Source: Halodesulfovibrio aestuarii DSM 17919 = ATCC 29578 (GTDB lineage Bacteria > Desulfobacterota > Desulfovibrionia > Desulfovibrionales > Desulfovibrionaceae). From it: a stretch of DNA of 64,000 nt. Position numbers and translations under genes: made by a program. The stretch spans positions 558,001-622,000 of the forward strand of contig NZ_ARQF01000021.1 of assembly GCF_000384815.1 (NCBI RefSeq), read 5' to 3'. This document shows positions 42,329 through 51,047 of the stretch, piece after piece. Under the pieces are notes generated by a model. It did no database searches. It was given only the letters and a program-made list of their open reading frames with translations, and was not told the origin of the DNA. Positions within the stretch are counted from its first letter, which is position 1; each line of letters opens with the position of its first letter.

Positions 42329-44062
42329 TTAAGGGCCGAAACCCTCAATAGATTTGTTTCGAGATTTGCGGATTGCTTTAATGTCGTCAAGCAGGGAGAC
42401 CAGTTTGCCGTATTCTTTTTTTATGCTGAGTCCGTACTCAGAGAGGTCGTCATCACGTTTCATGATGTAGTTTCGGCACAAATAACGATCATTTAAGATA
42501 GCCTCTGTGATGCTGATCATGGAAGCAACCAACTCATCGAAATATGTTGTAATATCAAATTTTAATTCTTTTAGAATGTAAACGGCTTGTTGAACCATTT
42601 TGGCGTACGGGATTTTCTCGCCCTTGATTTTACGTTTTTTCAATCGTTCAAGAACCATTAGTTTTCGGGCTTGCTGAATGTAGTTATAGCGAAGCTGTAC
42701 GTCTAAATAGAGATTTTTGTGTCTTTCGAATGATTCTTCGTTGTCAGGATCAAGCAGATATCCATCAAGGATTTTTACGACATTTGCATAGAATTCATCG
42801 GAATAGCTGATGATGCGACGTTGGTGTTTCGATAACCACGAATATAAAAACTTGAGACGTTTCTCTTCAGTATCGGTGTTTTCAACGAGTTCTATCCGTT
42901 TATAGGTAATGTGCCCGATATACTCACCGCGTACGATATCGTTTAAACGCAGAATCATGTTTGTTGTATCTTTAATGATATTAAGGTCATCAACGGAACG
43001 GCCAGTGATCGGGTGGATAACTTCCTGTTTTGCCACAGAAAGTGCACGCTCTTGTCGAACGTTTTCCGGGTTAAATTTATGCTGTGTATATGTAACGCGC
43101 AAAATTACAACATGACGTTTTCTGTCAACAAAGAAACCGCCTTCTTCGAGTTGGCGGATTACCTCAGACTGGTCTTCGTCAACCTGCACTAAAGCAATTT
43201 TTTCTACAGTAGGGTAGCGTCTTTTTTTTGTGGCAGAAGAAATAGTGGTGATAACCCTGTCTGTCTGTCCCAGTACACGAACCATGAATTTTTCACCAGC
43301 CTTATGTAATCGGCGGGAGAATAAAGCGCTTGAGGTCCTGCGTTCGGAACAAATGGTGAAGCCGTAAAGCTCCATGAGATACTGATATACAAATAGCCTA
43401 TTTTGCTCGTATTTCGTGTGGTTCCCAACTTCAAATTTTTTAGCTCGGAGTCCAAACCGTTTGATCTCTGGATCAAGGTCAGAAGGGAAGGAGCCGTATA
43501 CACCTGCTAAGTGGAAGAAGCCGGACGAATCGAGTGCGAGAACGTGCGCTCTGTCCATTTCAAGAATGTACGGGAGTAGCTGCGGATAGTAATCTAAGAC
43601 AGAAGTGTCGACTTTGCCGAATTCTTGTTTAAACAACTCATGCAGTTTTCGGGGGATACGGTTCTGAATTGTTTCAACATTTTGCTCAATAGTACAGTTT
43701 TCCAATGGGCAGGCGTAACCGTCGGCTTTAAACGTAACGTCCATTAGCGAGTGCAAAATATCAAATTGAAATATCTCTGAAAAATATTGTAGTTCACGCT
43801 CAAAGGCTACCAGCGAAAAGCCAGGCAGGTCTTTGTATTCAAAAAAATCGCTTTCGAATGAAGGGAGCAGTTCTCCGCGCTCAACAAGGGGATAGTCGGC
43901 ATTTTCAAAAAAAGGTCGCAACAGACATTGTGTAATCTGTACGGCATCAAGAAAAGTTTTAAGCTCCGAAAGAGTAGTGATGCTTATAGGTTCACTAAAT
44001 GAAAAAGTGTCTTTCCATGGTAACCCGCATTCGCGGAAGGCATTTTTCCAGAGTTTTTGCAT
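42329..44062 (-). CDS. 577-aa protein of unknown function
   Basis: I do not recognise this protein. It has no signal peptide or membrane segment. The N-terminal half is mixed, with aromatic stretches (FFEYKDLPGFSLVAFERELQYF). The middle has GEKFMVRVLGQTDRVITTIS and FFVDRKRHVVILRVTY. The C-terminal 200 residues are helical and charged (LVLERLKKRKIKGEKIP). It is a single gene on the minus strand, 49 bases upstream of gcvT with no terminator between, so it may share a transcript. Base composition looks like the neighbours. The gene is divergent from the GAF-mreB operon. Confidence 0.8.
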   Translation of the reverse strand: MQKLWKNAFRECGLPWKDTFSFSEPISITTLSELKTFLDAVQITQCLLRPFFENADYPLVERGELLPSFESDFFEYKDLPGFSLVAFERELQYFSEIFQFDILHSLMDVTFKADGYACPLENCTIEQNVETIQNRIPRKLHELFKQEFGKVDTSVLDYYPQLLPYILEMDRAHVLALDSSGFFHLAGVYGSFPSDLDPEIKRFGLRAKKFEVGNHTKYEQNRLFVYQYLMELYGFTICSERRTSSALFSRRLHKAGEKFMVRVLGQTDRVITTISSATKKRRYPTVEKIALVQVDEDQSEVIRQLEEGGFFVDRKRHVVILRVTYTQHKFNPENVRQERALSVAKQEVIHPITGRSVDDLNIIKDTTNMILRLNDIVRGEYIGHITYKRIELVENTDTEEKRLKFLYSWLSKHQRRIISYSDEFYANVVKILDGYLLDPDNEESFERHKNLYLDVQLRYNYIQQARKLMVLERLKKRKIKGEKIPYAKMVQQAVYILKELKFDITTYFDELVASMISITEAILNDRYLCRNYIMKRDDDLSEYGLSIKKEYGKLVSLLDDIKAIRKSRNKSIEGFGP

Positions 44063-44385
44063 TGGCAGTTGGCTGGCTATTGTTAAAAGAGGTAAAATAA
44101 AAGTGCTAGCAAGAGCCCTATGTGCTTGGTAACCATCGCATACTATTTTTTTTTCTAAAAAAACTCTAGCATTTCATAGAAAAAAACCTGTACTCTCATT
44201 GCTTGGCGTCCTATTAAAAAAATGATAATAAATTCTGAGGGCTTCATCTTTATAAAGATCCATAAGGGCTAGCCGTAAAGATGTCGCCTGATTTACTGTA
44301 TACGCAATATCCGTTATAGAGTGTTGCGCTGCAAGGTTTTACTTTGTGTTTGCGCAAATCATAATATTTTACTGGGTTATATTGG
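44063..44385. other. Intergenic region, 323 bp
   Basis: Divergent gap between the 577-aa gene (-) and the GAF gene (+). AT-rich, with a palindrome TTTGCGCAAA at 44349-44358, 28 bases before the GAF start. Promoters must lie here; none is assigned with confidence. Confidence 0.45.
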
Positions 44386-45441
44386 ATGAATACAACCGCT
44401 TGTTATGAAAGAATTTTAGGCATTATTTGTAGTGTCTTCGACGCATACTCTGCCGTGCTGATTATGCCGGATCGCTCCGGTAATCACTTCTCTGTGGCCA
44501 GCAGTTTTAGTCTTGGTGATATGGTAAATAAGAAAGAGACGTTCTCTGCTGGAACTGGGAAAGGCCTCGTTGGGTGGATCATTAGCAATGAAGCACCAAT
44601 GCTGGTTAACGACTTTGATACCAGACAATACAACTTGGGGTATTATGCGCAGAATGAAGAAACTAAAATTAAGGCCTTTATGGGGGTGCCTCTTAAAAAT
44701 GGTGCCGGGGTGTTGTGTTTAGACAGTAAAAGACAGTATTCATTTTCGAGTAAGGATCAGAAAATTCTACAACTGTTCGGGGAACTAGTGTACGAGGTGC
44801 ATTCCCGTTCTTTTGTTGTTGAAGAGCAGGTTAATTTGTCGCAGCAATACCATTGTTTGCAGGTTATTTATTCATTGCGTAATCACTTGAAAAAATGGGA
44901 CTCTTTTTTGTCTAAGTTCTTAGTCCTTCTTTCAGACACCTCGCATTTTGAATATTGTAGTTTGGCAACACGGGATGAGGGCGGTCAAAATTATCATATT
45001 GAAGGTGAAAATTATCAACTGCTACAGGGTGAAGTGGAAGAGATTCCATACGGTAGCGGATTGGTTGGATGGGTGTTTAAAAATAGCACGCCTTTCTTTG
45101 TGGAAGGCGGCAAAGCTGCAAGTCAAACTTCTCCATTATATGGCAAGAAAAAGGGTGTGCCCCAGTTTGTCAGCGTGATATGTATTCCGCTGGAAATAGG
45201 TGGTATGACTCGAGGTGTTTTAACGCTTGCGAGTGAAACGTCTAAAGTGATCCCTGAGGAGCTTAAGACGTTTTGCCAGATGGCTTCAGAGCATCTTTCA
45301 TTATTTTTGGAGAATTTGTATCTACGCAGCAAACTGTATGAGGCGCATCGACAGGTTGATGACCTGCAGCGCGCTGCAGCTTACGAACATGAGAATGAAG
45401 CTCTTTTTTCATTTTCATCTAAGACCCAAGAGAGCGAATAA
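44386..45441 (+). CDS. Two-GAF-domain protein
   Basis: A 351-aa cytoplasmic protein with two GAF sensor modules. The first spans about 10-145 (GTGKGLVGWIISNEAPMLVNDF and AFMGVPLKNGAGVLCLDS). The second spans about 175-320 (YGSGLVGWVFKNSTPFFVEGG and ICIPLEIGGMTRGVLTLAS). A short coiled coil ends it. There is no output domain (no kinase, GGDEF or HTH). The stop TAA touches the mreB ATG with no gap. That points to coupled translation and a possible link between a sensed signal and cell shape. No ligand can be read from the sequence. Confidence 0.85.
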   Translation: MNTTACYERILGIICSVFDAYSAVLIMPDRSGNHFSVASSFSLGDMVNKKETFSAGTGKGLVGWIISNEAPMLVNDFDTRQYNLGYYAQNEETKIKAFMGVPLKNGAGVLCLDSKRQYSFSSKDQKILQLFGELVYEVHSRSFVVEEQVNLSQQYHCLQVIYSLRNHLKKWDSFLSKFLVLLSDTSHFEYCSLATRDEGGQNYHIEGENYQLLQGEVEEIPYGSGLVGWVFKNSTPFFVEGGKAASQTSPLYGKKKGVPQFVSVICIPLEIGGMTRGVLTLASETSKVIPEELKTFCQMASEHLSLFLENLYLRSKLYEAHRQVDDLQRAAAYEHENEALFSFSSKTQESE

Positions 45442-46464
45442 ATGCTGGGAAAACTCTTGAGCATGTTCGGAAAAGATCTGGCTATGGATCTTGGAACTGC
45501 TAATACGCTTCTATATACAAAAAAAGACGGTATCGTGCTTAATGAACCGTCAGTTGTTGCGATTGATGTTGAACGCAACAGCGTGCTTGCCGTCGGGCGT
45601 GAAGCGAAAGAATTTCTTGGTCGTACACCTCAGCGTATCCGTGCAATCCGTCCTATGAAGGATGGTGTCATTGCGGATTTTGAGGTTACCAAGCAAATGA
45701 TTTCATATTTTATTAAAAAGGTTATCACCGGCTTTAGCCTTGTGAAGCCGAATATTGTTATCTGTGTGCCTACTGGTATTACTCAGGTTGAAAAGCGTGC
45801 TGTAATTGAATCTGCTCAACAGGCAGGCGCTCGAGATGTAAAACTTGTAGAAGAACCGATGGCTGCGGCAATCGGGGCTGCTCGTCCTATTCACCAACCG
45901 GTTGGAACCATGGTTGTTGATATTGGCGGTGGTACTACAGAAGTTGCAATCATCTCTTTATCTGCAATTGCCTACGCTGAATCAGTCCGTGTGGCTGGTG
46001 ACGCGCTTAATAATGCCGTGCAAAGATATTTTCAGGAAGAGTTTCAGCTTCTTGTCGGGGAAAATCAGGCCGAGAAAGTTAAAATGACTATTGGCTCCGC
46101 TTTCCCTTTACCGGAGCCTTTGGTCATGACTGTGCCCGGTAAGGACATTGTTTCAGGGACTCCAACTTCTGTCGAAGTGACTGACGAAGATATTCGTATT
46201 GCACTTTCTGAATCAGTAAGAGCAATAGTTTTTGCGGTTCGTAAAGCGCTTGAAAAAACTCCCCCTGAGCTTGCAAGCGATATTGCTGAACACGGCTTGC
46301 TGTTAGCTGGTGGTGGCGCGTTGCTTAAAGGGCTTAATGAGCTTATTATGCAAGAGACTGGTTTGCAGGTTGTTATTGATGAGGACCCGCTTACCACGGT
46401 CGTTCGAGGGACTGGCAAGACGCTGGAAGATCGAGCTAAGTTCTCGGATGTATATATAAACTAA
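45442..46464 (+). CDS. mreB: Rod shape-determining protein MreB
   Basis: An actin-like ATPase (340 aa) that forms membrane-bound filaments and guides side-wall peptidoglycan synthesis. Motifs: DLGTANTLLY (phosphate 1), VCVPTGITQVEKRAV, EEPMAAAIGAARP, DIGGGTTEVAIISL (phosphate 2) and GLLLAGGGALLKGL (adenosine). The length is typical. Here mreC and mreD do not follow; the gene is ended by a terminator and its upstream partner is the GAF protein, which is unusual. Confidence 0.97.
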   Translation: MLGKLLSMFGKDLAMDLGTANTLLYTKKDGIVLNEPSVVAIDVERNSVLAVGREAKEFLGRTPQRIRAIRPMKDGVIADFEVTKQMISYFIKKVITGFSLVKPNIVICVPTGITQVEKRAVIESAQQAGARDVKLVEEPMAAAIGAARPIHQPVGTMVVDIGGGTTEVAIISLSAIAYAESVRVAGDALNNAVQRYFQEEFQLLVGENQAEKVKMTIGSAFPLPEPLVMTVPGKDIVSGTPTSVEVTDEDIRIALSESVRAIVFAVRKALEKTPPELASDIAEHGLLLAGGGALLKGLNELIMQETGLQVVIDEDPLTTVVRGTGKTLEDRAKFSDVYIN

Positions 46465-46470
46465 CTTACT

Positions 46471-46496
46471 AAGGCGACCAACGGTCGCCTTTTTCT
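46471..46496 (+). terminator. Terminator of mreB
   Basis: Arms AAGGCGACC and GGTCGCCTT with an AAC loop, then TTTCTC. It lies 6 bases past the mreB stop and reaches almost to the start of the next gene. Confidence 0.85.
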
Positions 46497-46509
46497 CTTG
46501 GAAAATACA

Positions 46510-47283
46510 ATGGATTTACAAAAGCTGTTACCGCAAGTTCGTTCTGCTGTTATTGAGTCTGGTGCTCTTATCAGGGAAGCATGGGATAAGCCGCGAAAGG
46601 TTCGCTATAAAGGGCGGATTGATCTCGTAACTGAAACAGATGTTGCGGTCGAGAATGATGTGAAGGCTCGACTTGCAACAATTCTTCCTGAAGCAACCTT
46701 TCTTGCTGAAGAAAGTGCTGCCGAGGCTCCTTTGAATGAGCTTACCTGGGTTATCGACCCGATTGACGGAACAACAAACTTTACGCATCAAGTGCCGTTT
46801 GTTTGTACGTCTGTAGGACTTTGGCATAATGGTCGAATTGTGTTGGGAGTTATTAACGCTCCGATCATGAATGAGTGTTTTTACTCTGTGGCAGGTGGCG
46901 GTGCATGGTGTAATGATAAGCAGATTTTCGTAACAAAAAACGATAATCTCGAGAACTCGCTGGTTGCAACCGGTTTCCCGTATACGATTGCAGAAGATGC
47001 TGATGATATCACTGATCGTTTGCGCCGAGTGTTAAAAGCGTCACAGGGGATTCGCCGTTTAGGCGCAGCCGCGCTGGATCTGGCGTATCTTGCAGCTGGC
47101 CGTTTTGATGTGTTCTATGAGAAGGGGCTGAAGCCTTGGGATACTGCTGCTGGCTGGTTGCTTGTGAATGAAGCGGGCGGTTGGGTGACAGAATACGATG
47201 CTTCGAGAGATTTTTCTTTATATTCACCAAATATTCTGGCGAGCAATACGCTTTTGCATGCGCAGATGTCGAAATTAATGTAG
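46510..47283 (+). CDS. suhB: Inositol monophosphatase family protein (SuhB-like)
   Basis: A Mg2+-dependent phosphatase of the IMPase family, 257 aa from ATG 46510. Metal-binding motifs are LAEES near 65-69, DPIDGTTNF at 83-91 and KPWDTAAGWLLVNEAGG near 205-221. E. coli SuhB also acts in rRNA antitermination; that role is not tested here. The start is either ATG 46510 or TTG 46498. Both lie just after the mreB terminator and neither has a strong ribosome site. It converges with the Nudix-like gene, 26 bases apart. Confidence 0.93.
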   Translation: MDLQKLLPQVRSAVIESGALIREAWDKPRKVRYKGRIDLVTETDVAVENDVKARLATILPEATFLAEESAAEAPLNELTWVIDPIDGTTNFTHQVPFVCTSVGLWHNGRIVLGVINAPIMNECFYSVAGGGAWCNDKQIFVTKNDNLENSLVATGFPYTIAEDADDITDRLRRVLKASQGIRRLGAAALDLAYLAAGRFDVFYEKGLKPWDTAAGWLLVNEAGGWVTEYDASRDFSLYSPNILASNTLLHAQMSKLM

Positions 47284-47309
47284 CAATTCAGATCGTAAAA
47301 TATATATGG

Positions 47310-47867
47310 TCATATCGAGTCTGTAAAAATGATATTTTCGCGTATGGCCCATTTTAGGATAGACGTGAGCAGGTCTGGAAAGTGTTCATAGAGTGATTGC
47401 AATTCTTCTGCATCAACATAGAGTCCATCCTGAACTTCTTCTGGGTTCGGAGTAATCGTACGTGCCCCGATGTTGGCAGAGTAAATAGAACTCCACAGGG
47501 TTGCATCATCTATACGTACTTGCTGTGAGTTTTTATAATGTAAAGATATAGAAGTCAGGTTGAGTTCTTTGAGCAGCACTCTTTCGGCAGATGCTTCAAG
47601 TGCTTCATTTGCAGCTACGTGTGTTGCGGCAGAGATATCCCACATTCCGGGCGCTAATGTTTTATTATCAGCTCGCCGTTGCAGGAAAAATTTCCCTTGT
47701 TTGTTATATATAAAAACGAAGACAGATTTCATTGCAAGACGCTGTGCATGCGCTGTTGCTGAGGGTACGACCATGAGTGGTTTGCCACAGCTGTCTACAA
47801 CTTCAATATGACGTCCGTGAGAAGCGGCATCATCGGTGGAAGTATTTGGATAAATAATGTCTGACAT
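47310..47867 (-). CDS. Nudix-like protein with degenerate box (IDI-like)
   Basis: A 185-aa protein with a Nudix fold: EVVDSCGKPLMVVPSATAHAQRLAMKSVFVFIYN and FFLQRRADNKTLAPGMWDISAATHVAANEALEASAERVLLKEL resemble isopentenyl-diphosphate isomerase-type Nudix proteins (short pieces of these at about 10-105). The Nudix box is degenerate: the first Gly is Thr, REL is RVL and EEL-G is KEL-N. Classic catalysis is doubtful. The ATG at 47867 lies inside the start region of rimI on the other strand. Longer upstream frames run antisense through rimI and are not credible. Confidence 0.72.
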   Translation of the reverse strand: MSDIIYPNTSTDDAASHGRHIEVVDSCGKPLMVVPSATAHAQRLAMKSVFVFIYNKQGKFFLQRRADNKTLAPGMWDISAATHVAANEALEASAERVLLKELNLTSISLHYKNSQQVRIDDATLWSSIYSANIGARTITPNPEEVQDGLYVDAEELQSLYEHFPDLLTSILKWAIRENIIFTDSI

Positions 47868-48360
47868 GTTTGCTAAGATAGGGCCGTTGGAAGCTGATGA
47901 ATATGTTTTTTTTCGTTTAGAGAAAAAAGATAGCGCAGAAGTGGCGGCACTTGAGAAAAAATGTTTTTCAACGCCTTGGACTGAAAAAGAGTTTAGTCTT
48001 TCCTTTGACCAGAAGATTTTTGAAGTCTTCGGTTTGAAGAAAAATGATATATTAGTGGCGTATATTGCTATGTACCATACAGAGGATGAGTTGGAAATAT
48101 TAAACATAGCCACGGACCCGAAACATAGACGAAATGGTGCAGGAAAACGGTTACTTGCTCTTATGCTTTGCATTGGGCAAAAATTAGGTATACAACAGGC
48201 GTTTCTCGAAGTGCGCAGAACCAATATTCCTGCCATCAATCTTTATGAACAGATGTGCTTCTCTCAAATTGGGGTGCGAAAAAAATATTATAAAGACACC
48301 GGTGAGGACGCGTTACTATATAAATGTAACCTTGCGGATCTCTCCGATTGTCTGTGCTAA
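47857..48360 (+). CDS. rimI: Ribosomal-protein-alanine N-acetyltransferase-like GNAT protein
   Basis: A 167-aa GNAT acetyltransferase resembling RimI, which acetylates the N-terminus of ribosomal protein S18. The core NIATDPKHRRNGAGKRLLALML near residue 85 is the acetyl-CoA loop (R-x-x-G-x-G/A variant), followed by LEVRRTNIPAINLYEQMCFSQIGVRKKYY, a RimI-like block. The start is ATG 47857 or ATG 47866; the first overlaps the Nudix start on the opposite strand by 11 bases. The stop lies 17 bases before tpiA. Confidence 0.88.
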   Translation: MSDMFAKIGPLEADEYVFFRLEKKDSAEVAALEKKCFSTPWTEKEFSLSFDQKIFEVFGLKKNDILVAYIAMYHTEDELEILNIATDPKHRRNGAGKRLLALMLCIGQKLGIQQAFLEVRRTNIPAINLYEQMCFSQIGVRKKYYKDTGEDALLYKCNLADLSDCLC

Positions 48361-48377
48361 GTAAGGAGTAATGACTC

Positions 48378-49127
48378 ATGAAAAAGCTTATGGCTGCAAA
48401 CTGGAAAATGTTCAAAACTGCTCAGGACGCTAAAGAAACCGCAGCGGAGCTCGTTGAACTTGTTGGTGAGCTTTCTGAAGACAGAGAAGTTGTTGTGTTC
48501 CCTCCGTTCACGGCTCTGCATGCCGCAGGCGGAGTGTTCTCTCAACATGAAGGCTACTCTTTTGGTGGGCAGAATGTTTGTGCAGCCCTCGAAGGTGCAT
48601 TTACTGGTGAAATTTCTCCACTAATGCTTAAAGATGCCGGTTGTACTTGGGTTCTCACAGGTCACTCCGAACGCCGTGCTCTTTTTGGCGAAACCAGCGA
48701 ACAAGTTGGCGAAAAAACAACTTTTGCACTGAATAACGGTCTTAATGTTTGCCTTTGCATTGGTGAGACTCTTGAAGAGCGTGAAGCTGGTAAGCTTGAA
48801 GCAGTTATTTCTGAACAGCTTGAAAAAGGTCTTGCAACTATTCCTGATGTAGCTCCTGAATGCCTTGCTGTTGCGTACGAGCCTGTTTGGGCTATCGGTA
48901 CCGGCAAAGTTGCTGGTCCTGAAGAGATTGTAGAAGCTCATGCGATTGTTCGTGCTAAACTTCTTGATATTTTGAAAGGAAAAGCTAATACTACCCGCGT
49001 TCTTTATGGCGGAAGTGTTAAGCCAGAAAATGCTACTCAGATCATTGCACTTGACAATGTTGACGGTGTCTTGGTAGGAGGCGCTTCCTTGAAGGCTGAA
49101 AGCTTCAGCAAAATTGTTACTGCTTAG
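48378..49127 (+). CDS. tpiA: Triosephosphate isomerase
   Basis: A 249-aa TIM barrel that interconverts dihydroxyacetone phosphate and glyceraldehyde 3-phosphate. Substrate and catalytic residues are in NWKM (Asn and Lys near 8-11), TGHSERR (His near 95), and AYEPVWAIGTG (Glu near 167). The phosphate-binding GGSVKPEN and GVLVGGASL are at the end. AAGGAG lies 8 bases before the ATG. It leads into secG, a common pair in bacteria. Confidence 0.97.
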   Translation: MKKLMAANWKMFKTAQDAKETAAELVELVGELSEDREVVVFPPFTALHAAGGVFSQHEGYSFGGQNVCAALEGAFTGEISPLMLKDAGCTWVLTGHSERRALFGETSEQVGEKTTFALNNGLNVCLCIGETLEEREAGKLEAVISEQLEKGLATIPDVAPECLAVAYEPVWAIGTGKVAGPEEIVEAHAIVRAKLLDILKGKANTTRVLYGGSVKPENATQIIALDNVDGVLVGGASLKAESFSKIVTA

Positions 49128-49167
49128 CAACCGATTCGGATTGATATAGCTCTTAGGAGGACGTTTC

Positions 49168-49509
49168 GTGGAAACCTTGATTCTGACCCTGCACGTTGTG
49201 GTCTGTCTTGCACTCATTTTGCTTGTTCTTTTACAGGCTGGTAAAGAGGGCATGGGTGTTATCTTTGGAGGCGGCAACCAGTCTGCTTTTGGCGGCGCTG
49301 GTGCAGGCGGTCTTCTTGTGAAAGTTACTGCAACACTTGCAGCAATCTTTTTCATTACTTCTTTGAGCTACAACTACATCGCCAGTGATCATACTTCTGA
49401 TGATTCAACCATCATGAATATCCAGATTGAGCAAAAAGCCCAGCCTAGCCCAGATCAGGCTGTCGAGCAGAAAGCTCAGCCTAGTTCTGATAAGACTAAC
49501 GATAAGTAG
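49168..49509 (+). CDS. secG: Preprotein translocase subunit SecG
   Basis: A 113-aa SecYEG accessory subunit. It has two membrane helices (about 3-23 and 52-72) joined by the Gly-rich loop GGGNQSAFGGAGAGG. The start is GTG with AGGAGG 7 bases upstream. The C-terminal tail is a short duplication (EQKAQPS occurs twice) that is hydrophilic and probably not conserved. It lies 40 bases after tpiA and before tRNA-Leu. Confidence 0.95.
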   Translation: METLILTLHVVVCLALILLVLLQAGKEGMGVIFGGGNQSAFGGAGAGGLLVKVTATLAAIFFITSLSYNYIASDHTSDDSTIMNIQIEQKAQPSPDQAVEQKAQPSSDKTNDK

Positions 49510-49534
49510 ATAATGCGCGTTTAGCGCTTCCTCA

Positions 49535-49550
49535 GTAACGCTTGCGTTAC
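49535..49550. repeat. Inverted repeat GTAACGC-TT-GCGTTAC next to tRNA-Leu
   Basis: A perfect 7-bp dyad ends 2 bases before the tRNA 5' end. No T-run follows. It could shape the precursor for RNase P or be a remnant of a terminator-like element after secG. Confidence 0.4.
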
Positions 49551-49552
49551 AT

Positions 49553-49638
49553 GCCCAGGTGGTGGAATTGGTAGACACGCTATCTTGAGGGGGTAGTGGG
49601 CCACGCCCGTGGGAGTTCGAGTCTCCCCCTGGGCACCA
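49553..49638 (+). tRNA. tRNA-Leu (GAG)
   Basis: An 86-nt class II tRNA with encoded CCA. The acceptor is GCCCAGG/CCTGGGC, the anticodon loop TTGAGGG holds GAG, and the long variable arm GGGCCACGCCC marks leucine. The T loop is TTCGAGT. A strong terminator follows 10 bases later. It is the last gene of the plus cluster. Confidence 0.96.
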
Positions 49639-49648
49639 TGAAATTAAA

Positions 49649-49687
49649 GGGATCGAAGAAAATATTTCTTCGATCCCCTTTTTTATT
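49649..49687 (+). terminator. Terminator of tRNA-Leu
   Basis: Arms GGGATCGAAGAAA and TTTCTTCGATCCC with a 3-base loop, followed by CTTTTTTATTT on the plus strand. Confidence 0.92.
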
Positions 49688-49705
49688 TGTTTTGAGGGAA
49701 AGGCA

Positions 49706-49731
49706 ATAAAAAAGCCCGCTTACGCGGGCAG
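49706..49731 (-). terminator. Terminator of paaK
   Basis: Arms GCCCGC and GCGGGC around TTAC, followed by TTTTTTATTG on the minus strand. It lies 8 bases past the paaK stop. Confidence 0.88.
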
Positions 49732-49739
49732 TTATTTTA

Positions 49740-51047
49740 TTATTCAGCTTCGTTTCGTAAGTCGAACACTCGCTTGGCTTTGCCTTGTGAGCGTTCAATG
49801 GATCTGGGTTCAACGAGACGTACTTTAGTGGAAACACCAAGGAATTCCTTAATTGTTTTTTGAATACGCATTTCAATCTGCTGGAGATTTTTAATGGCAT
49901 CAGAAAAGAGGGTCTCATCAATTTCAACCTGAACTTCAACAGTATCAAGATTGCCCTGACGTTTGACGATAATCTGGTAATGTGGAGACGCTCCTTCAGT
50001 TTCAAGAATGATGGATTCAATTTGTGAAGGAAATACGTTAACACCACGAATGATGAGCATGTCATCACTGCGTCCTGTAATACGGTTCATGCGAACATGA
50101 GTGCGGCCACATTTACATGGAGTGTAGTTCAAAGAAGTTATGTCGCGTGTTCTGTAACGAATAAGCGGGATACCTTCTTTGGTTAACGTGGTGATTACCA
50201 GTTCACCTGTTTCACCTGCCGGTAGTTGTTCACCAGTTACTGGATCGATAATTTCTGGCAGGAAGTGGTCTTCAAAAATATGCATGCCGTCTTTGGCAAC
50301 TGCACATTCAATAGATACGCCAGGCCCCATGATTTCAGAGAGACCATAAATGTTTACAGCGTCAATGCCCATTTTCTTCTGCAGGTCATTACGCATTTCG
50401 TCCGACCACGGTTCTGCACCGAAAATGCCGACACGTAGTGGAAGATCGCGCATGTCAATTCCCGCCTGCTGTGCTGCTTCGTGTAGAACCAGACCGTAGG
50501 ATGGGGTACTGCAGATTACTGTGGCCCCGAAGTCCTTCATGAGTGAGACTTGACGTTTTGTACCGCCACCGGAAATAGGAATAACTGTTGCGCCAAGACG
50601 TTCTGCGCCATAATGGACGCCTAACCCACCAGTAAATAATCCGTATCCGTAGGAGTTGTGGATAAAGTCACTGCGGTCTGCTCCGGCTGCCATAAAAGAG
50701 CGTGCCATAAGTTCCGCCCAGTTATTCACATCGCGTTGAGTGTATCCTACTACAGTTGCTTTACCTGTGGTACCGCTGGAAGCATGAAGGCGGACAATAT
50801 TCTCTTTTGGAACAGCAAAAAGTCCAAACGGGTAGTTGTCACGTAGATCCTGCTTCTCAGTAAACGGGAGTTTAGCCAAGTCGCTGAGGCTTTTGATATC
50901 GGCAGGAGTAATTCCTGCCTTGATAAACTGTTCGCGATAGTGAGGAACATTTGCGTACACTCGTTCACAGAGGTTCTGTAGCCGGCGTAATTGAATTGCT
51001 TCTAACTCTTCACGAGGCAGTGTTTCTTGCTCAACATTAAAAATCAT
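49740..51047 (-). CDS. paaK: Phenylacetate-CoA ligase family AMP-forming enzyme
   Basis: A 435-aa adenylate-forming ligase of the PaaK type. The ATP motif is [15 protein letters not shown] near 89-103. [12 protein letters not shown] and YRTRDITSL are in the middle and C-terminal domains. The small C-terminal domain holds [20 protein letters not shown]. The start is ATG 51047 with AGGAG 6 bases ahead; the ORF to 51239 has a non-family extension. In anaerobes such enzymes activate aromatic or indole acids for aromatic amino-acid metabolism, often next to ior genes, which are not seen here. Substrate unproven. Confidence 0.92.
   Translation of the reverse strand: MIFNVEQETLPREELEAIQLRRLQNLCERVYANVPHYREQFIKAGITPADIKSLSDLAKLPFTEKQDLRDNYPFGLFAVPKENIVRLHASSGTTGKATVVGYTQRDVNNWAELMARSFMAAGADRSDFIHNSYGYGLFTGGLGVHYGAERLGATVIPISGGGTKRQVSLMKDFGATVICSTPSYGLVLHEAAQQAGIDMRDLPLRVGIFGAEPWSDEMRNDLQKKMGIDAVNIYGLSEIMGPGVSIECAVAKDGMHIFEDHFLPEIIDPVTGEQLPAGETGELVITTLTKEGIPLIRYRTRDITSLNYTPCKCGRTHVRMNRITGRSDDMLIIRGVNVFPSQIESIILETEGASPHYQIIVKRQGNLDTVEVQVEIDETLFSDAIKNLQQIEMRIQKTIKEFLGVSTKVRLVEPRSIERSQGKAKRVFDLRNEAE

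Noticed and set aside
47868-48239. Upstream extension of the Nudix-like frame on the minus strand
   Set aside because: It runs antisense through rimI and has no family-like residues; the extension is a shadow of rimI.
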